Part shown: piece by piece, positions 45,963 to 55,668 of the stretch
How the letters are laid out: each line of letters starts with the position of its first letter
Numbering within the stretch: the stretch's first letter is position 1
Origin: Streptomyces phaeoluteigriseus
GTDB taxonomy: Bacteria > Actinomycetota > Actinomycetes > Streptomycetales > Streptomycetaceae
NCBI RefSeq assembly: GCF_001896135.2
Contig: NZ_MPOH02000005.1
Location: 176,231 to 240,230 of the forward strand
Direction: 5' to 3'
DNA length: 64,000 nucleotides
The notes under the pieces: generated by a model
Seen by the model: only the letters and a program-made list of their open reading frames with translations
What the model was told of the DNA's origin: nothing
Database searches by the model: none
Program-made: the position numbers and the translations under genes

Positions 45963-46484
45963 TCACGGCGCGGACAGGTGTTTGTAGTAGAGGGCCGTCG
46001 GCCGCAGGACACCGGACGGGTCGGCCGCGTAGTCGGGGATGATCCCCGCCCTGGTCCATCCCGCCGTGCGGTAGAGGCGTTCGGCGGGACTGTCGGTCTC
46101 GGTGTCCAGGTGCAGCAGGGTGACACCGGCCGCGGCGGCGGCCTCCTCGGCGGTGGTCAGCAGCCGACGGCCGAGGCCCTGCCCCCGGGCGTCCCGGTGG
46201 ACCATGAGTTTGACCAGTTCGGCGCGGTGACGGCTGTTGGGCTTGTCGGGGAAGGCCAGGGTGACGGTGCCGGCGACCCGGTCGCCGTCGAGGGCCGCCC
46301 AGACCGCCAGGTGCCCGGCGGCGACACCGGCCGCGCGCCCCTCCCACCAGGCGAGGGCCTCCGTACGGTCGAGGGGGGCGAGGAAGCCGACGGAGGCGCC
46401 GCCGGCCACCGTGTCGACCAGCAGGTCGGCCAACTCCCCGGCGCGGCCGAGGAGGGCGGCGGCGTCGAGCCCGGTCGTCGTCAT
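45963..46484 (-). CDS. GNAT-family N-acetyltransferase
   Basis: 173 residues. Acetyl-CoA loop HRDARGQGLGRRLLTTAEE, and LLHLDTETDSPAERLYRTAGWTRAG in the last part of the fold. The start overlaps the (frame-corrected) end of the XRE-cupin gene as CCATGA, so the two are co-transcribed and the regulator may control it. The acetyl acceptor is unknown. Confidence 0.88.
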   Translation of the reverse strand: MTTTGLDAAALLGRAGELADLLVDTVAGGASVGFLAPLDRTEALAWWEGRAAGVAAGHLAVWAALDGDRVAGTVTLAFPDKPNSRHRAELVKLMVHRDARGQGLGRRLLTTAEEAAAAAGVTLLHLDTETDSPAERLYRTAGWTRAGIIPDYAADPSGVLRPTALYYKHLSAP

Positions 46485-47058
46485 GGCAGCACCACCGCCA
46501 GCACGTACCGCGCTCCTCGGCGCCCGCGCACCGGAACCTCGTCGGCCCCCACACCCGCAGCCGCAGGCAGTCACCGGTGTCCAGGCGGTGCTCGACGTCC
46601 TGCGCCGTCACCGCGAGGGCGCCCTCCAGGACCCAGATGTGCTGTTCCAGGCCCGGCACGGGCGGCCGGTCGTAGACCAGGTCGGCGCCCGCGGCGAGCC
46701 GGCCCTCGACGAGTTCGCCGCGCAGTGAGGGGTGCGGCGGCGACACGGACCGCCGGACGAAGCCGGAGGCGCGGTCCTCCCAGACGCTCTGCTCACCAGC
46801 CCGCACCAGCGGCACCGGCCCGGCCTCCGCCTCGACCTCGCTGAGCAGCCGGGACATGGTCCGGCCGTACACCTGGCACAGACGGTTGAGCAGGGCGGCG
46901 GTCGGGCTGATCTCGGCGCGTTCGGCGCGGGACAGGGTGGAGCGGCTCACGCCGCTGCGCTCGGCCAGCTCCCCCAGCGACCAGCCGCGCTCGCCGCGCA
47001 GCTCGGCCAGGCGCGCGGCCAGCCGGGCGTCGACCTCACCGTCCACAGGCTGTTTCAT
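46481..47058 (-). CDS. XRE-cupin transcriptional regulator, frameshifted near C-terminus
   Basis: ATG 47058 starts an HTH of the Cro/cI type (RGWSLGELAERSGVSRSTLSRAE), then a cupin sensor (VYDRPPVPGLEQHIWVLEGALAVT, LDTGDCLRLRVWGP). At 46506-46518 the frame must change by one missing base in GAGGAGCGCGG to finish as RYVLAVVLP at 46481, giving 192 residues, normal for the family. Uncorrected, the protein would run on through the acetyltransferase gene in a wrong frame. It likely represses its own operon through the palindrome just before its start. Confidence 0.82.
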
Positions 47059-47062
47059 ATTC

Positions 47063-47075
47063 GGGATGCTATCCC
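47063..47075. promoter_or_regulatory. Palindrome at the XRE gene start
   Basis: GGGATGCTATCCC: 5-bp arms around GCT, ending four bases before the ATG. Its position suggests an autoregulatory operator and a very short leader. Confidence 0.5.
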
Positions 47076-47101
47076 AGATGAGAGACAGCCCAGCCTGGGG
47101 C

Positions 47102-48004
47102 TCAGGCAGGCGTGACCTGCTCCAGCGCGTCCAGCACCGGGCGGATCAGCGGATGCTCCTCCGCCCCACGGCGTACGGCCGCGAAGACGCGGCGGGTCGG
47201 GGCCACCCCGTCGACCGGACGGACGACCACGCCGGTCAGGTCCATGCCGCGCAGCGCCGAGCGCGGCACCAGCGCCACGCCCGCGTCGGCCGAGGCCAGC
47301 GCCACGACGGCGCGGAAATCGTCCGAGGAGTGCTCCAGGCGAGGCTGGAAGCCGGCGTTCTCGCAGGCCAGGACGACCACGTCATGACAGGGGTTGCCGG
47401 GGTACGGGCCGATCCACGGGTCCTTGGCCAGGTCGGCGAGCGGCACCTCCGCGCACCCGGCGAGGCGGTGGGTGACCGGGACGACCGCGTCGAAGGGCTC
47501 GGCGTAGAGCGGGACGTGCGCGAGGCGCGGGTCGTCGGCGGCGGGTGCCCCGCGGTACTCGACGGCCACGGCGATGTCGACCTGTCGGTCGAGGACCATC
47601 GGCAGGCTGGCGTCGCCCTCGGCGTCCTGGACGCGGATCCGGATCCCCGGGTCGGTGCCGGCGAGCCGGGCCACGGCGGGCGCCACGACCAGGGCGATGC
47701 CGGTCGCGAAGGCCGCGACGGTGACCGTCCCGGCCGTGCCCGCGTCGTAGGCCGCCAGTTCCGCCTCCGCCCGCTCCAACTGGGCGAGGACCGCGTGGGT
47801 GTGGGCGAGCAGGATCTCGCCGGCCGGGGTGAGCCGTACGCCCTTGGCGCCGCGTTCCACCAGGCGGTGGCCGGTCTCCTGTTCCAGGGCGGTGAGCTGC
47901 TGGGAGACGGCGGACGGAGTGAGGTACAGCGCGGCGGCAGCCGCCGTCACCGTGCGGTGGTCGGCCACCGCACGGAGGATGTGGAGCCGCCGCGCTTCGA
48001 TCAT
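47102..48004 (-). CDS. LysR-family transcriptional regulator
   Basis: 300 residues. The N-terminal HTH reads HRTVTAAAAALYLTPSAVSQQLTALE, and a LysR substrate-binding domain follows (GTVTVAAFATGIALVVAP, DIAVAVEYRGAPA). It lies only 8 bp downstream of kbl on the same strand, so it is likely co-transcribed with tdh-kbl and may regulate threonine breakdown; this is inferred from position. Confidence 0.9.
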   Translation of the reverse strand: MIEARRLHILRAVADHRTVTAAAAALYLTPSAVSQQLTALEQETGHRLVERGAKGVRLTPAGEILLAHTHAVLAQLERAEAELAAYDAGTAGTVTVAAFATGIALVVAPAVARLAGTDPGIRIRVQDAEGDASLPMVLDRQVDIAVAVEYRGAPAADDPRLAHVPLYAEPFDAVVPVTHRLAGCAEVPLADLAKDPWIGPYPGNPCHDVVVLACENAGFQPRLEHSSDDFRAVVALASADAGVALVPRSALRGMDLTGVVVRPVDGVAPTRRVFAAVRRGAEEHPLIRPVLDALEQVTPA

Positions 48005-48012
48005 GAGGTCGA

Positions 48013-49233
48013 TTATCGCAAGGTGTCCGGGGTGGCCGGTTCAGCCTCCAGTGCCGCCCGCGCCGCCACGAAGGCGTCCACGGCACGGTCGACGTCGGCC
48101 GTGGAGTGCGCGGCCGAGAGCTGGACCCGGATGCGGGCCCGGCCGTGCGGGACGACCGGGTAGGAGAAGCCGATCACGTACACCCCGCGCTCCAGCAGCA
48201 GCTCCGCCATCCGGCTCGCCCGCGCCGCGTCACCGATCATCACGGGCGCGATGGCGTGGTCGCCGGGCAGGACGTCGAAGCCCTCGTCCGTCATCCGGCG
48301 GCGGAACAGGGCGGTGTTCTCGGCCAGCCGCAGACGCAGGTCGTCGGCCGACTCCAGCAGGTCGAGGACCTTGAGGGAGGCGGCGGCGATGACCGGCGCG
48401 AGGGTGTTGGAGAACAGGTAGGGGCGGGAGCGCTGGCGCAGGAGCGCCACGATCTCGGCGCGGGCGGCGACATAACCGCCGGACGCCCCGCCGAGCGCCT
48501 TGCCGAGGGTGCCGGTGATGATGTCGACCCGGTCCATCACACCGTGCAGCTCGGGGGTGCCGCGGCCGCCGGGCCCGACGAAGCCGACAGCGTGGGAGTC
48601 GTCGACCATGACCATCGCGTCGTAGCGGTCGGCGAGGTCGCAGATCTCGGCGAGGGGGGCGACGTAACCGTCCATGGAGAAGACGCCGTCGGTGACGATC
48701 AGCCGGCGGCGCGCGTCGGACGCGTCCTTCAACTGCCTTTCCAGGTCCGCCAGATCACGGTTGGCGTAGCGGAAGCGGCGGGCCTTGGAGAGCCGGATGC
48801 CGTCGATGATGGAGGCGTGGTTGAGGGCGTCGGAGATCACCGCGTCCTCGGGGCCGAGCAGCGTCTCGAAGACACCGCCGTTGGCGTCGAAGCAGGAGGA
48901 GTACAGGATCGTGTCCTCCTGGCCGAGGAAGGCCGACAGCCGCGCCTCCAGCTCCTTGTGGACCTCCTGCGTGCCGCAGATGAACCGCACGGAGGCCATG
49001 CCGTAGCCCCAGCGGTCCAGGGCCTCGTGGGCGGCGGCGATCACCTCGGGGTGGTCGGCGAGGCCGAGGTAGTTGTTGGCGCAGAAGTTGAGGACCTCGC
49101 CGGTCCGGCCGCCCGCGGTGACGGCGACGGCCCTGGACTGCGGGCTGCCGATGACCCGTTCGGGCTTGTGCAGGCCGGCGTCGCGGATCTCGTCGAGGGT
49201 GGCGCGCAGGTCGTCGCGCACGGAGTCGAACAT
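48013..49233 (-). CDS. kbl: Glycine C-acetyltransferase (2-amino-3-ketobutyrate CoA ligase)
   Basis: 406 residues of the alpha-oxoamine synthase family (PLP fold I). [52 protein letters not shown] and the PLP lysine in [15 protein letters not shown] are clear. It cleaves 2-amino-3-oxobutyrate with CoA to glycine and acetyl-CoA. The substrate is made by the product of tdh, 35 bp upstream in the same operon. Confidence 0.95.
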   Translation of the reverse strand: MFDSVRDDLRATLDEIRDAGLHKPERVIGSPQSRAVAVTAGGRTGEVLNFCANNYLGLADHPEVIAAAHEALDRWGYGMASVRFICGTQEVHKELEARLSAFLGQEDTILYSSCFDANGGVFETLLGPEDAVISDALNHASIIDGIRLSKARRFRYANRDLADLERQLKDASDARRRLIVTDGVFSMDGYVAPLAEICDLADRYDAMVMVDDSHAVGFVGPGGRGTPELHGVMDRVDIITGTLGKALGGASGGYVAARAEIVALLRQRSRPYLFSNTLAPVIAAASLKVLDLLESADDLRLRLAENTALFRRRMTDEGFDVLPGDHAIAPVMIGDAARASRMAELLLERGVYVIGFSYPVVPHGRARIRVQLSAAHSTADVDRAVDAFVAARAALEAEPATPDTLR

Positions 49234-49268
49234 GGTGAGGCTCCTGGGGTGTTCTTGCCGGAAGGGGG

Positions 49269-50297
49269 TCACGCGGTCCAGTCGAGGATGACCTTGCCGC
49301 CGGTGCCGCTCGCCGCGTCGGCGAACGCCGCCTCGAAGTCGCGGTAGCCGTAGCGGCCGGTGATCACGGGGGCGAGGTCGAGGCCGCCCTCCAGCAGGAC
49401 CGACATGGCGTACCAGGTCTCGAACATCTCGCGGCCGTAGATGCCCTTGATGGTGATCATCGAGGTGACGATGCGGGCCCAGTCGACCGGGAACTCCTCG
49501 GCGGGCAGGCCGAGCATGGCGATCCGGCCGCCGTGCGTCATGTTGGCGATCATGTCGCGCATCGCCTCGGGGCGGCCGGACATCTCCAGGCCGATGTCGA
49601 AGCCCTCGCGCAGGCCCAGTTCTCGCTGTCCGTCGGCGATGGTGGCGCGGGAGACGTTCAGGGCGAGGCTCGCGCCGATCTTGCGGGCGAGTTCCAGGCG
49701 CTCCTCGCTGACGTCGGTGACGACGACGTTGCGGGCGCCGGCGTGCCGGGCGACGGCGGCGGCCATCAGGCCGATCGGGCCGGCCCCGGTGATCAGCACG
49801 TCCTCGCCGACCAGCGGGAAGGACAGCGCGGTGTGGACGGCGTTGCCGAACGGGTCGAAGATCGCCGCCACGTCGAGGTCCACCGGGACGCGGTGCACCC
49901 AGACGTTCGCGGCGGGCAGCGCCACGTACTCGGCGAACGCGCCGTCGCGGCCGACGCCCAGCCCGACGGTGGCCCGGCACAGGTGGCGGCGCCCGGCGAG
50001 GCAGTTGCGGCACCTGCCGCAGACCAGGTGTCCCTCGCCGCTCACCCGGTCACCGGCCTTGATGTCGCCGACGTCCCGGCCGGTCCCGACGACCTCGCCG
50101 ACGAACTCGTGCCCGAGGACGAGGGGGGTGCGGATCGTCTGCCGCGCCCAGCCGTCCCAGGACCGGATGTGCAGATCGGTGCCGCAGATGCCGGTGCGCA
50201 GCACCCTGATCAGTACGTCCCCGGGTCCGACGGCGGGCTCCGGCACGTCCGCGAGCCACAGTCCCGGCTCTGCCTTCTCCTTGACCAGCGCCTTCAA
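49269..50297 (-). CDS. tdh: L-threonine 3-dehydrogenase
   Basis: 342 residues of the zinc medium-chain dehydrogenase family. Catalytic zinc ligands are Cys38 ([12 protein letters not shown]) and His63-Glu64 (LGHEFVGEV); the structural zinc site is [18 protein letters not shown] fold [13 protein letters not shown]. It oxidises L-threonine to 2-amino-3-oxobutyrate for kbl. I choose TTG 50297: it gives the family N-terminus [11 protein letters not shown] and has CAGGAG eight bases upstream, whereas the upstream in-frame starts lack a ribosome site. Confidence 0.95.
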   Translation of the reverse strand: MKALVKEKAEPGLWLADVPEPAVGPGDVLIRVLRTGICGTDLHIRSWDGWARQTIRTPLVLGHEFVGEVVGTGRDVGDIKAGDRVSGEGHLVCGRCRNCLAGRRHLCRATVGLGVGRDGAFAEYVALPAANVWVHRVPVDLDVAAIFDPFGNAVHTALSFPLVGEDVLITGAGPIGLMAAAVARHAGARNVVVTDVSEERLELARKIGASLALNVSRATIADGQRELGLREGFDIGLEMSGRPEAMRDMIANMTHGGRIAMLGLPAEEFPVDWARIVTSMITIKGIYGREMFETWYAMSVLLEGGLDLAPVITGRYGYRDFEAAFADAASGTGGKVILDWTA

Positions 50298-50501
50298 CGC
50301 TACGGCTCCTGACGGTGAGACCCCGGCGCCGGGCATGCCGAAGCGGCCCGCGGCGGGGGAAGAGGGGTGGAATCCGGTAGCAATCTGCCGTACGGCGGCG
50401 CCACGGTCCATCGAGAGTTTCTTAAGCGGCGCCACAGCTCCGCTTCACGCCCCGCGGCGACGTGCCACTCTGGAGAGGGAACCGACGACGGGAAGCCGCT
50501 C

Positions 50502-51107
50502 ATGACCACAGCGCAGGACCTGATGATCGTCTCGCTGGACGTGGCGCCCGCGCGCCCCGTCGAGCAGGGTGAACTCTCCCTCGCCCTCGCGGGGGCCGAA
50601 CTGATCGACCTGGTGGAGGCGGGCGTGGTCGTCCTGGACGGTGACCGGGTGACGCCCGGCCGGGCCGCGGCCCCGGACGACCGCCTGCTGGCGGACGCCG
50701 CCTCCTCGCTGGTACGGCGGGAGCCGTACGAGTCGGTCGAGGAGTGGCTGTGGCGCCGCGGCCGTGGGCTGATGTCGGCCTACACCGCGCGGATGGAGGC
50801 CGACGGGGTGCTGACCCACCCGCGCGGCCGCTGGCTCGCGGCACGGTCCGACCGGAGCGAGGCCGTGGACTCACCGGCCCGGCGCCGCGCCGCCGAACGC
50901 TGGGCGTCGGCCGAGCCCGTCCTCGCCGGCCTGGCCACCACGGCCGGTCTGCGCGAGGAGCCGGGCGACGGCTTTCCGGGTCCCCTCACCGATCCGGTGG
51001 CGACGGTCCTGGCCGCGGTCGGCGAGGCGGTGACGGAACTGACGGCCGTACAGCAGCGGCGGTCCGTCGAGGACTCCGCCTTCGACAACGTCTGGCGGGG
51101 CCTGTGA
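50502..51107 (+). CDS. GPP34 (GOLPH3)-family protein
   Basis: 201 residues, a helical protein: GELSLALAGAELIDLVEAGVV, LLADAASSLVRREPYESVEEWL, YTARMEADGVLTHPRGRWLAA and the C-terminal VTELTAVQQRRSVEDSAFDNVWRGL. The GPP34 fold binds phosphoinositides in eukaryotes; Streptomyces carries many copies of unknown role, several near membrane or signalling genes. Here it lies between tdh and a conservon. Confidence 0.85.
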   Translation: MTTAQDLMIVSLDVAPARPVEQGELSLALAGAELIDLVEAGVVVLDGDRVTPGRAAAPDDRLLADAASSLVRREPYESVEEWLWRRGRGLMSAYTARMEADGVLTHPRGRWLAARSDRSEAVDSPARRRAAERWASAEPVLAGLATTAGLREEPGDGFPGPLTDPVATVLAAVGEAVTELTAVQQRRSVEDSAFDNVWRGL

Positions 51108-51125
51108 CGGCCACCGCAGGTCAGG

Positions 51126-51695
51126 TCACAGGGGCGGCCCGCCGGCCGCCCGGTGCTCCAGCCGCCCGGCCAGATCCGCCGCGGTCGCCTTGATGGTCTC
51201 CAGTCCCGCCTTCCCCCACGGCCGGGGCGCCAGATCGGCCACCGACACCGTGCCGAGGACCAGGCCGGCCGTGTCGATCAGCGGGGCGCCTAGATACGCG
51301 TGGATGCCGTACTCGTCGACGACCGGGTTGCCCGCGAACCGCGGGTAGTCGCGGACGTCCTCCAGCACCACCGCCTTGCGCCGCACGACGACGTACGGGC
51401 AGTAGCCGTACTCGCGGGGCAGCCGCCGGCCCACCTCCGGCTTGCCGCCGCGGGCCGCCCGGCCGCCGGGCGGGGTGTGCAGCCCGGCGAAGAACTGCCG
51501 TTCCTCGTCGATGAAGTTGACCATCGCGTACGGCGCGTCGGTCACCTCGGCGAGGCGGTCCGCGAAGGCGTCCAGGGAGGGCTCCGCCCGCTCCCCGAGG
51601 CCGAGTCGGCGCACCCTCCGGGTGCGGGCGGGAGCTTCCTTGTCCTCGGGGGTGAGCAGCAGTCGACCGGCCGTGCGGGGCGGGTCGTGGCTCAT
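51126..51695 (-). CDS. GAF-domain protein following the conservon
   Basis: 189 residues from ATG 51695. After a basic N-terminus, one GAF domain: APYAMVNFIDEERQFFAGLH, GYCPYVVVRRKAVVLEDVRD and IHAYLGAPLIDTAGLVLGTVSV. The single Cys in the GYCP turn could bind a ligand or react. It is the fifth gene of the conservon run, 61 bp after cvnD, and may be the sensor or output partner of that GTPase system. No kinase, DNA-binding or output domain is present. Confidence 0.82.
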   Translation of the reverse strand: MSHDPPRTAGRLLLTPEDKEAPARTRRVRRLGLGERAEPSLDAFADRLAEVTDAPYAMVNFIDEERQFFAGLHTPPGGRAARGGKPEVGRRLPREYGYCPYVVVRRKAVVLEDVRDYPRFAGNPVVDEYGIHAYLGAPLIDTAGLVLGTVSVADLAPRPWGKAGLETIKATAADLAGRLEHRAAGGPPL

Positions 51696-51756
51696 CGGCG
51701 GACTCCGTCGCTGTGGACGTAGCGCATGTGCGGCTCCGGTGTGTGGTGTACGGGGA

Positions 51757-52377
51757 TCACATGTGGGCGCCGCGGCTCGGCTGAGGTGCCGCCGGCGCGT
51801 GGGCGATGAGGTGGCGGACGAGGGTGAGCAGGGTCTGCACGCCCGACGCGGAGATGCGGGCGTCGCAGCGCACGATGGGGACGGCCGGGTCCAGGTCGAT
51901 GGCGGCGCGCACCTCCTCCGGGTCGTAGCGGTGGGCGCCGTCGAACTCGTTGACGGCCACGATGAAGCCGAGGCCGCGTTCCTCGAAGAAGTCGACGGCC
52001 GCGAAGCACTCCTCCAGGCGGCGCGTGTCGGCGATGACGACCGCGCCGAGGGCCCCCTCGGACAGTTCGTCCCACATGAACCAGAACCGTTCCTGTCCGG
52101 GGGTGCCGAACAGGTACAGGACATGCTGTGGATCGAGGCTGATGCGGCCGAAGTCCATGGCCACGGTCGTCTCGACCTTGTTCTCGATGCCGTCGAGGTT
52201 GTCGGTCGCGGCGCCGACGGTGGTGAGCAGCTCCTCGGTACTCAGGGGCGCGATCTCGCTGACCGCGCCGACGAACGTGGTCTTGCCGACCCCGAACCCG
52301 CCCGCGACCAGGATCTTCAGCGCGGTCGGGAAGGGGTCGCGGTCGTCGTCGTGTTCAGAGCTGTCGTCGTAGTCCAT
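51757..52377 (-). CDS. cvnD: Conservon small GTPase CvnD
   Basis: 206 residues. P-loop GGFGVGKTTFVGA (~27), G3 region LFGTPGQERFWFMWDEL, and an NEFDG-type G4 in AVNEFDGAH. It belongs to the MglA-like cytosolic GTPases of Streptomyces conservons, thought to act as a switch in a membrane complex with CvnA-C. The start lies 23 bases inside the end of cvnC, showing tight coupling. Confidence 0.92.
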   Translation of the reverse strand: MDYDDSSEHDDDRDPFPTALKILVAGGFGVGKTTFVGAVSEIAPLSTEELLTTVGAATDNLDGIENKVETTVAMDFGRISLDPQHVLYLFGTPGQERFWFMWDELSEGALGAVVIADTRRLEECFAAVDFFEERGLGFIVAVNEFDGAHRYDPEEVRAAIDLDPAVPIVRCDARISASGVQTLLTLVRHLIAHAPAAPQPSRGAHM

Positions 52378-52732
52378 CGAGCACTGCCTCCAGAAGGACC
52401 CGGTCGGTGGGGTTGTGCTGGAACTCGGGGGGCTTGGTGGTCAGCGCCCCGCAGTCCACGAGGTCCGCCAGCAGCACCTTGGTGACCGCCGCCGGCAGCC
52501 TCAGATGTGCGGCGACCTCGGCGACCGGGACGGGGGCACGGCACAGGTCCAGCGCCTGCGCGTGCTCGGGGCCGAGATAGCCGAGGGGGGTGGACCCGGT
52601 CGCCCGCACCTGTGACATGAGGTCGAGGGCGACGGTGGGCTTGGTGCGGCCGTTGCTGACCGTGAACGGACGGACCAGCCGTCCGGCCGCGTCGTCGAGC
52701 CAGGGCCCGTCGCCGGCCGCCGCCACCCTCAA
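52355..52732 (-). CDS. cvnC: Conservon protein CvnC (DUF742)
   Basis: 125 residues. RLVRPFTVSNGRTKP is the DUF742 start; PEHAQALDLCRAPVPVAEVAAHLRLPAAVTKVLLADLVD resembles a winged helix; the end is LLEAVLDGLRRQL. DUF742 proteins are the third component of the conservon signalling complex. Its start overlaps the stop of cvnB (ATGA). Confidence 0.92.
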   Translation of the reverse strand: MRVAAAGDGPWLDDAAGRLVRPFTVSNGRTKPTVALDLMSQVRATGSTPLGYLGPEHAQALDLCRAPVPVAEVAAHLRLPAAVTKVLLADLVDCGALTTKPPEFQHNPTDRVLLEAVLDGLRRQL

Positions 52733-53163
52733 GGCCCCATCACCGAGGGTTCGACGGCGTGCTGCCGGGGCGCGGTGACCAGGTACGGCCGCACGCTCTT
52801 GACGAGCATCGCCATCTCGTAGCCGAGCACGGCGGCATCGGCCTCGCGCCCGGCCAGCACCGCGAGACAGGTGCCCGACCCCGCGGTGGTGACGAACAGC
52901 AGCGTCGAGTCGAGTTCGACGACGACCTGCCGTACGTCCCCGCCGTCGCCGAAGCGGAGACCGGCGCTGCGGCCGAGGGAGTACAGCCCGGAGGCCAGGG
53001 CCGCCATGTGGTCGGCGCTGTCGTGGTCCAGGCCGTGGACGGACTTCACGAGGCCGTCGCAGGAGAGGAGGACCGCGCTGGTCGTGTGCGGTACACGCTG
53101 CACGAGGCCGCTCATCAGCCAGTCGAGATCGGATACCTGGCCGGTCGGCGCATCGCTCGCCAT
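52729..53163 (-). CDS. cvnB: Conservon roadblock/LC7 protein CvnB
   Basis: 144 residues from ATG 53163, with CCAAGGAG ten bases upstream. The roadblock domain spans VSDLDWLMSGLVQRVPHTTSAVLLSCDG to the C-terminal AVLGYEMAMLVKSVRPYL. Roadblock proteins control GTPases, here CvnD. A longer form starting at 53241 would overlap the cvnA stop as ATGA but adds a low-complexity Ser/Thr/Pro leader. Confidence 0.9.
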   Translation of the reverse strand: MASDAPTGQVSDLDWLMSGLVQRVPHTTSAVLLSCDGLVKSVHGLDHDSADHMAALASGLYSLGRSAGLRFGDGGDVRQVVVELDSTLLFVTTAGSGTCLAVLAGREADAAVLGYEMAMLVKSVRPYLVTAPRQHAVEPSVMGP

Positions 53164-53237
53164 GGTGGATCGACTCCTTGGGGTACGAAGGTCAGCGGGA
53201 GCGGGTGCGGTGGGGGTGGAGGTGGTGAGGGGGGTGC

Positions 53238-55308
53238 TCATCCGGCTGGTGTGCTCCCGTCGTGCCGGGTGGTGGACTGGTGGTCGAAGTCGCCGGACAG
53301 GCCGGACACGGTGCGGGTCTCGGCCATGGGGTACGCCGGCATGGCGGGCGGTGCGTCCGCGACGGCCGGGTCCGGCAGGGGGTCCGCCTCCAGGCTCTGC
53401 TGGGCCTCGGCGAGGCCGACGCCGCGCTGGAAGGCGGCCATCAGACCGGGGTCGTGCCCGGCGGGCTGCTCGGCGGCGTCCGGCCGGGGGGCCGGGCCGC
53501 CGCGCAACTGGGGTGCGAGGTGCTCGTGGGCGCGGCGCCGGGGCAGCTGGGGCTTGCCCATGGTGCCGCGCACGGCGCCGGCGCGCGGAGTGGGCATGAG
53601 GCCCGCGATCTCCTCCACCGCGGACCGGTCACCGGCCGGACACCGGGCACGGCCTCGGCCGGATTGGGCCGCTCCTCGTGCGCGCCCGCGAACGGGGAGG
53701 GGGGCCGGCCGGCCGTCGTTCGGGCGGGGGGTGGTCGTGCTGGACGGGGGACCCGGTGGTGGGGGCGGACGCGGCGCCTGCGTGCGGATGCTCCCGCGGG
53801 GCGGGCCGGGGGGGCGTGTACGGCGGTGGGAGCGGAGAGCCCTGGGACTGGAGCTGGGGCTGGAGGCGGGGCTGGAGGTGCGTCGGTGGCGGTGCCTGCG
53901 GCTGGAGCGGGGCCGGGGACCGAAGCTGCGGCTGGGGCTGCGGGCGTGACTCGGGGCGGGCCTGCCCCTGCGCCTGCACGCGGGCGTGCGGAGCCGGTTG
54001 TGGCCTCCCCCCGTCTCGCGCGCCCTGTCCGCCCGCCGGCCCCGCCGCCCCCGTCGGCACCGTTCCCGTGCCACGCTCCTCGGCCTGCGGCAACGGCAGC
54101 CCGGCCGACCCCAGCAGGGCCTGCGGTACGACGAGTACGGCCTGGACGCCGCCGTAGATGTTGTTCTGGAGCCGGACCCGGATGCCGTGGCGGCGGGCCA
54201 GCTGGGAGACGACGTAGAGGCCGATGCGGCCATCGGCGAGCAGACGGCCGACGTTGACCTGGTCGGGGTCGGCGAGCAGGGCGTTCATCCGGCTCTGCTC
54301 CTCGACGGGCATGCCGAGGCCGCGGTCCTCGACCTCGACGGCGAGCCCGGAGGTGACCAGGTTGGCGCGCAACAGGACCTGGGTGTGCGGGGCGGAGAAG
54401 ACCGTGGCGTTCTCGACGAGTTCGGCGAGCAGGTGGATGACGTCGGCGACGGCGTGCCCGCGCAGTTCGCCGTCGACCGGCGGGACGAGTTTGACCCTCG
54501 AGTACTGCTCGACCTCGGCGATGGCGGAGCGCAGCACCTCGGTCATGGAGACGGGGTTGCTCCACTGCCGCCGGGAGACGGCACCGCCGAGGACGGCGAG
54601 GTTCTCGGCGTGGCGGCGGATCCGGGTGGCGAGGTGGTCGACGTGGAAGAGGCCCTTGAGGAGGTCGGGGTCCTCGATCTCGTTCTCCAGCTCGTCCAGG
54701 GTGGCGATCTCCCGGTGCACGAGGGACTGAAGGCGCCGCGCCAGGTTGACGAAGACCTCGAGCTTCTGTTCGCTGCCCGTCTGGCTGGAGAGCTGCGCGG
54801 CCTGGACGACGGCGGTGGCGGCCCCGTCGTGGGCGCGGGACAGATCGGCGGCGAGCAGCTCGAACTCGTCGGCGTCGCCGGGCGGACCGCCGCGCGGTGT
54901 GCGCTGCGGCGGGGGCTCGCCGCGGCGCAGCGTGTCCAGCAGGGCGCGCAGGTCGGCCTCGCCGCGCGCGCTGTTGCGACGCAGGGCGGTGACGCGGTCG
55001 CTGACGGAGCGGGCGGCCCGGTCGGCGGCCACGGCGGCGACGACGATGCCGACGCCGGTCACCGCGACGGCTCCGGCGAGGACGGCCCACAGGACCGGTC
55101 CCGGCCGGGCGCCGGTGGAGCGGACGGTGAACAGGACGGCCGCGCAGGCGCTGAGGGCGACGGCGGTCGGGGGCAGCACGGCGAGCCGCAGCAGCTGCGG
55201 CCGTATGTGCGTCTCGGCCGGTGCGGGTGCGGGGCGGGAGACCGGCCGTCCGTGCCGTCCGCCCTCACGGCGGTCTGCGCGTGCGGCCGGTGCGCGGAGG
55301 TGAGACAT
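53238..55308 (-). CDS. cvnA: Conservon histidine-kinase-like sensor CvnA, frameshifted in its C-terminal tail
   Basis: From ATG 55308: two membrane segments (~45-65, ~75-95), a HAMP-like helix, a helical ATPase-kinase domain with RRHAENLAVLGGAVSRRQW, the N-box ELVENATVFSAPHT and G-box DRGLGM and GLYVVSQLARR. A long Pro/Gln-rich tail then runs to a stop at 53629. The conserved-looking end (VEEIAGLMPTPRAG, PQLPRRRAHEHLAPQLRGG, PGLMAAFQRGVGLAEAQQ) is in another frame to 53238. One extra base, or two missing, between about 53640 and 53760 reconciles them (689 residues). Confidence 0.85.
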
Positions 55309-55668
55309 CGGTGTCCTCGTACTGTCCGTCGGGCCTGGGGCTCGCGTGGGGTGCGCTCCTGGGGCTCGCGCCATCGCGGTGTCGGTCGGAGAGCGAGAGC
55401 TTCGTGCACCCTTCTCGCCCCACGGCCACTCACAGTAGTTGCCAACCCATCATGTGCGGCGGGCAGTTGACAAAGTCCCCCGGTGAGCGTCCCGCTCTGG
55501 TATGAGGCTTCGTACGACAGACCGATAAACCCGCTCGGTCTACGGACAGTTGAGGTGCGGAAGCCGATCGGACCTGGTCAGAGACGCTCGGAAACGGACG
55601 ACGGGGGTCGGGGAGCTGTTCGCTCCGACCCCCGTCGTCGGGCGGTCAGGTCCGGTACGGGCGCCCCG
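55309..55668. other. Intergenic region between cvnA and the MBL-fold gene
   Basis: No gene. It holds the upstream region of cvnA and, at 55510-55540, a small ACCGA...TCGGT inverted repeat. The terminator at 55597-55639 ends the neighbouring MBL gene. Confidence 0.6.
55597..55639 (-). terminator. Terminator of the MBL-fold gene
   Basis: Perfect 15-bp arms GACGACGGGGGTCGG (55597-55611) and CCGACCCCCGTCGTC (55625-55639) with a 13-base loop, 30 bp after the stop of the minus-strand gene. Confidence 0.85.
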
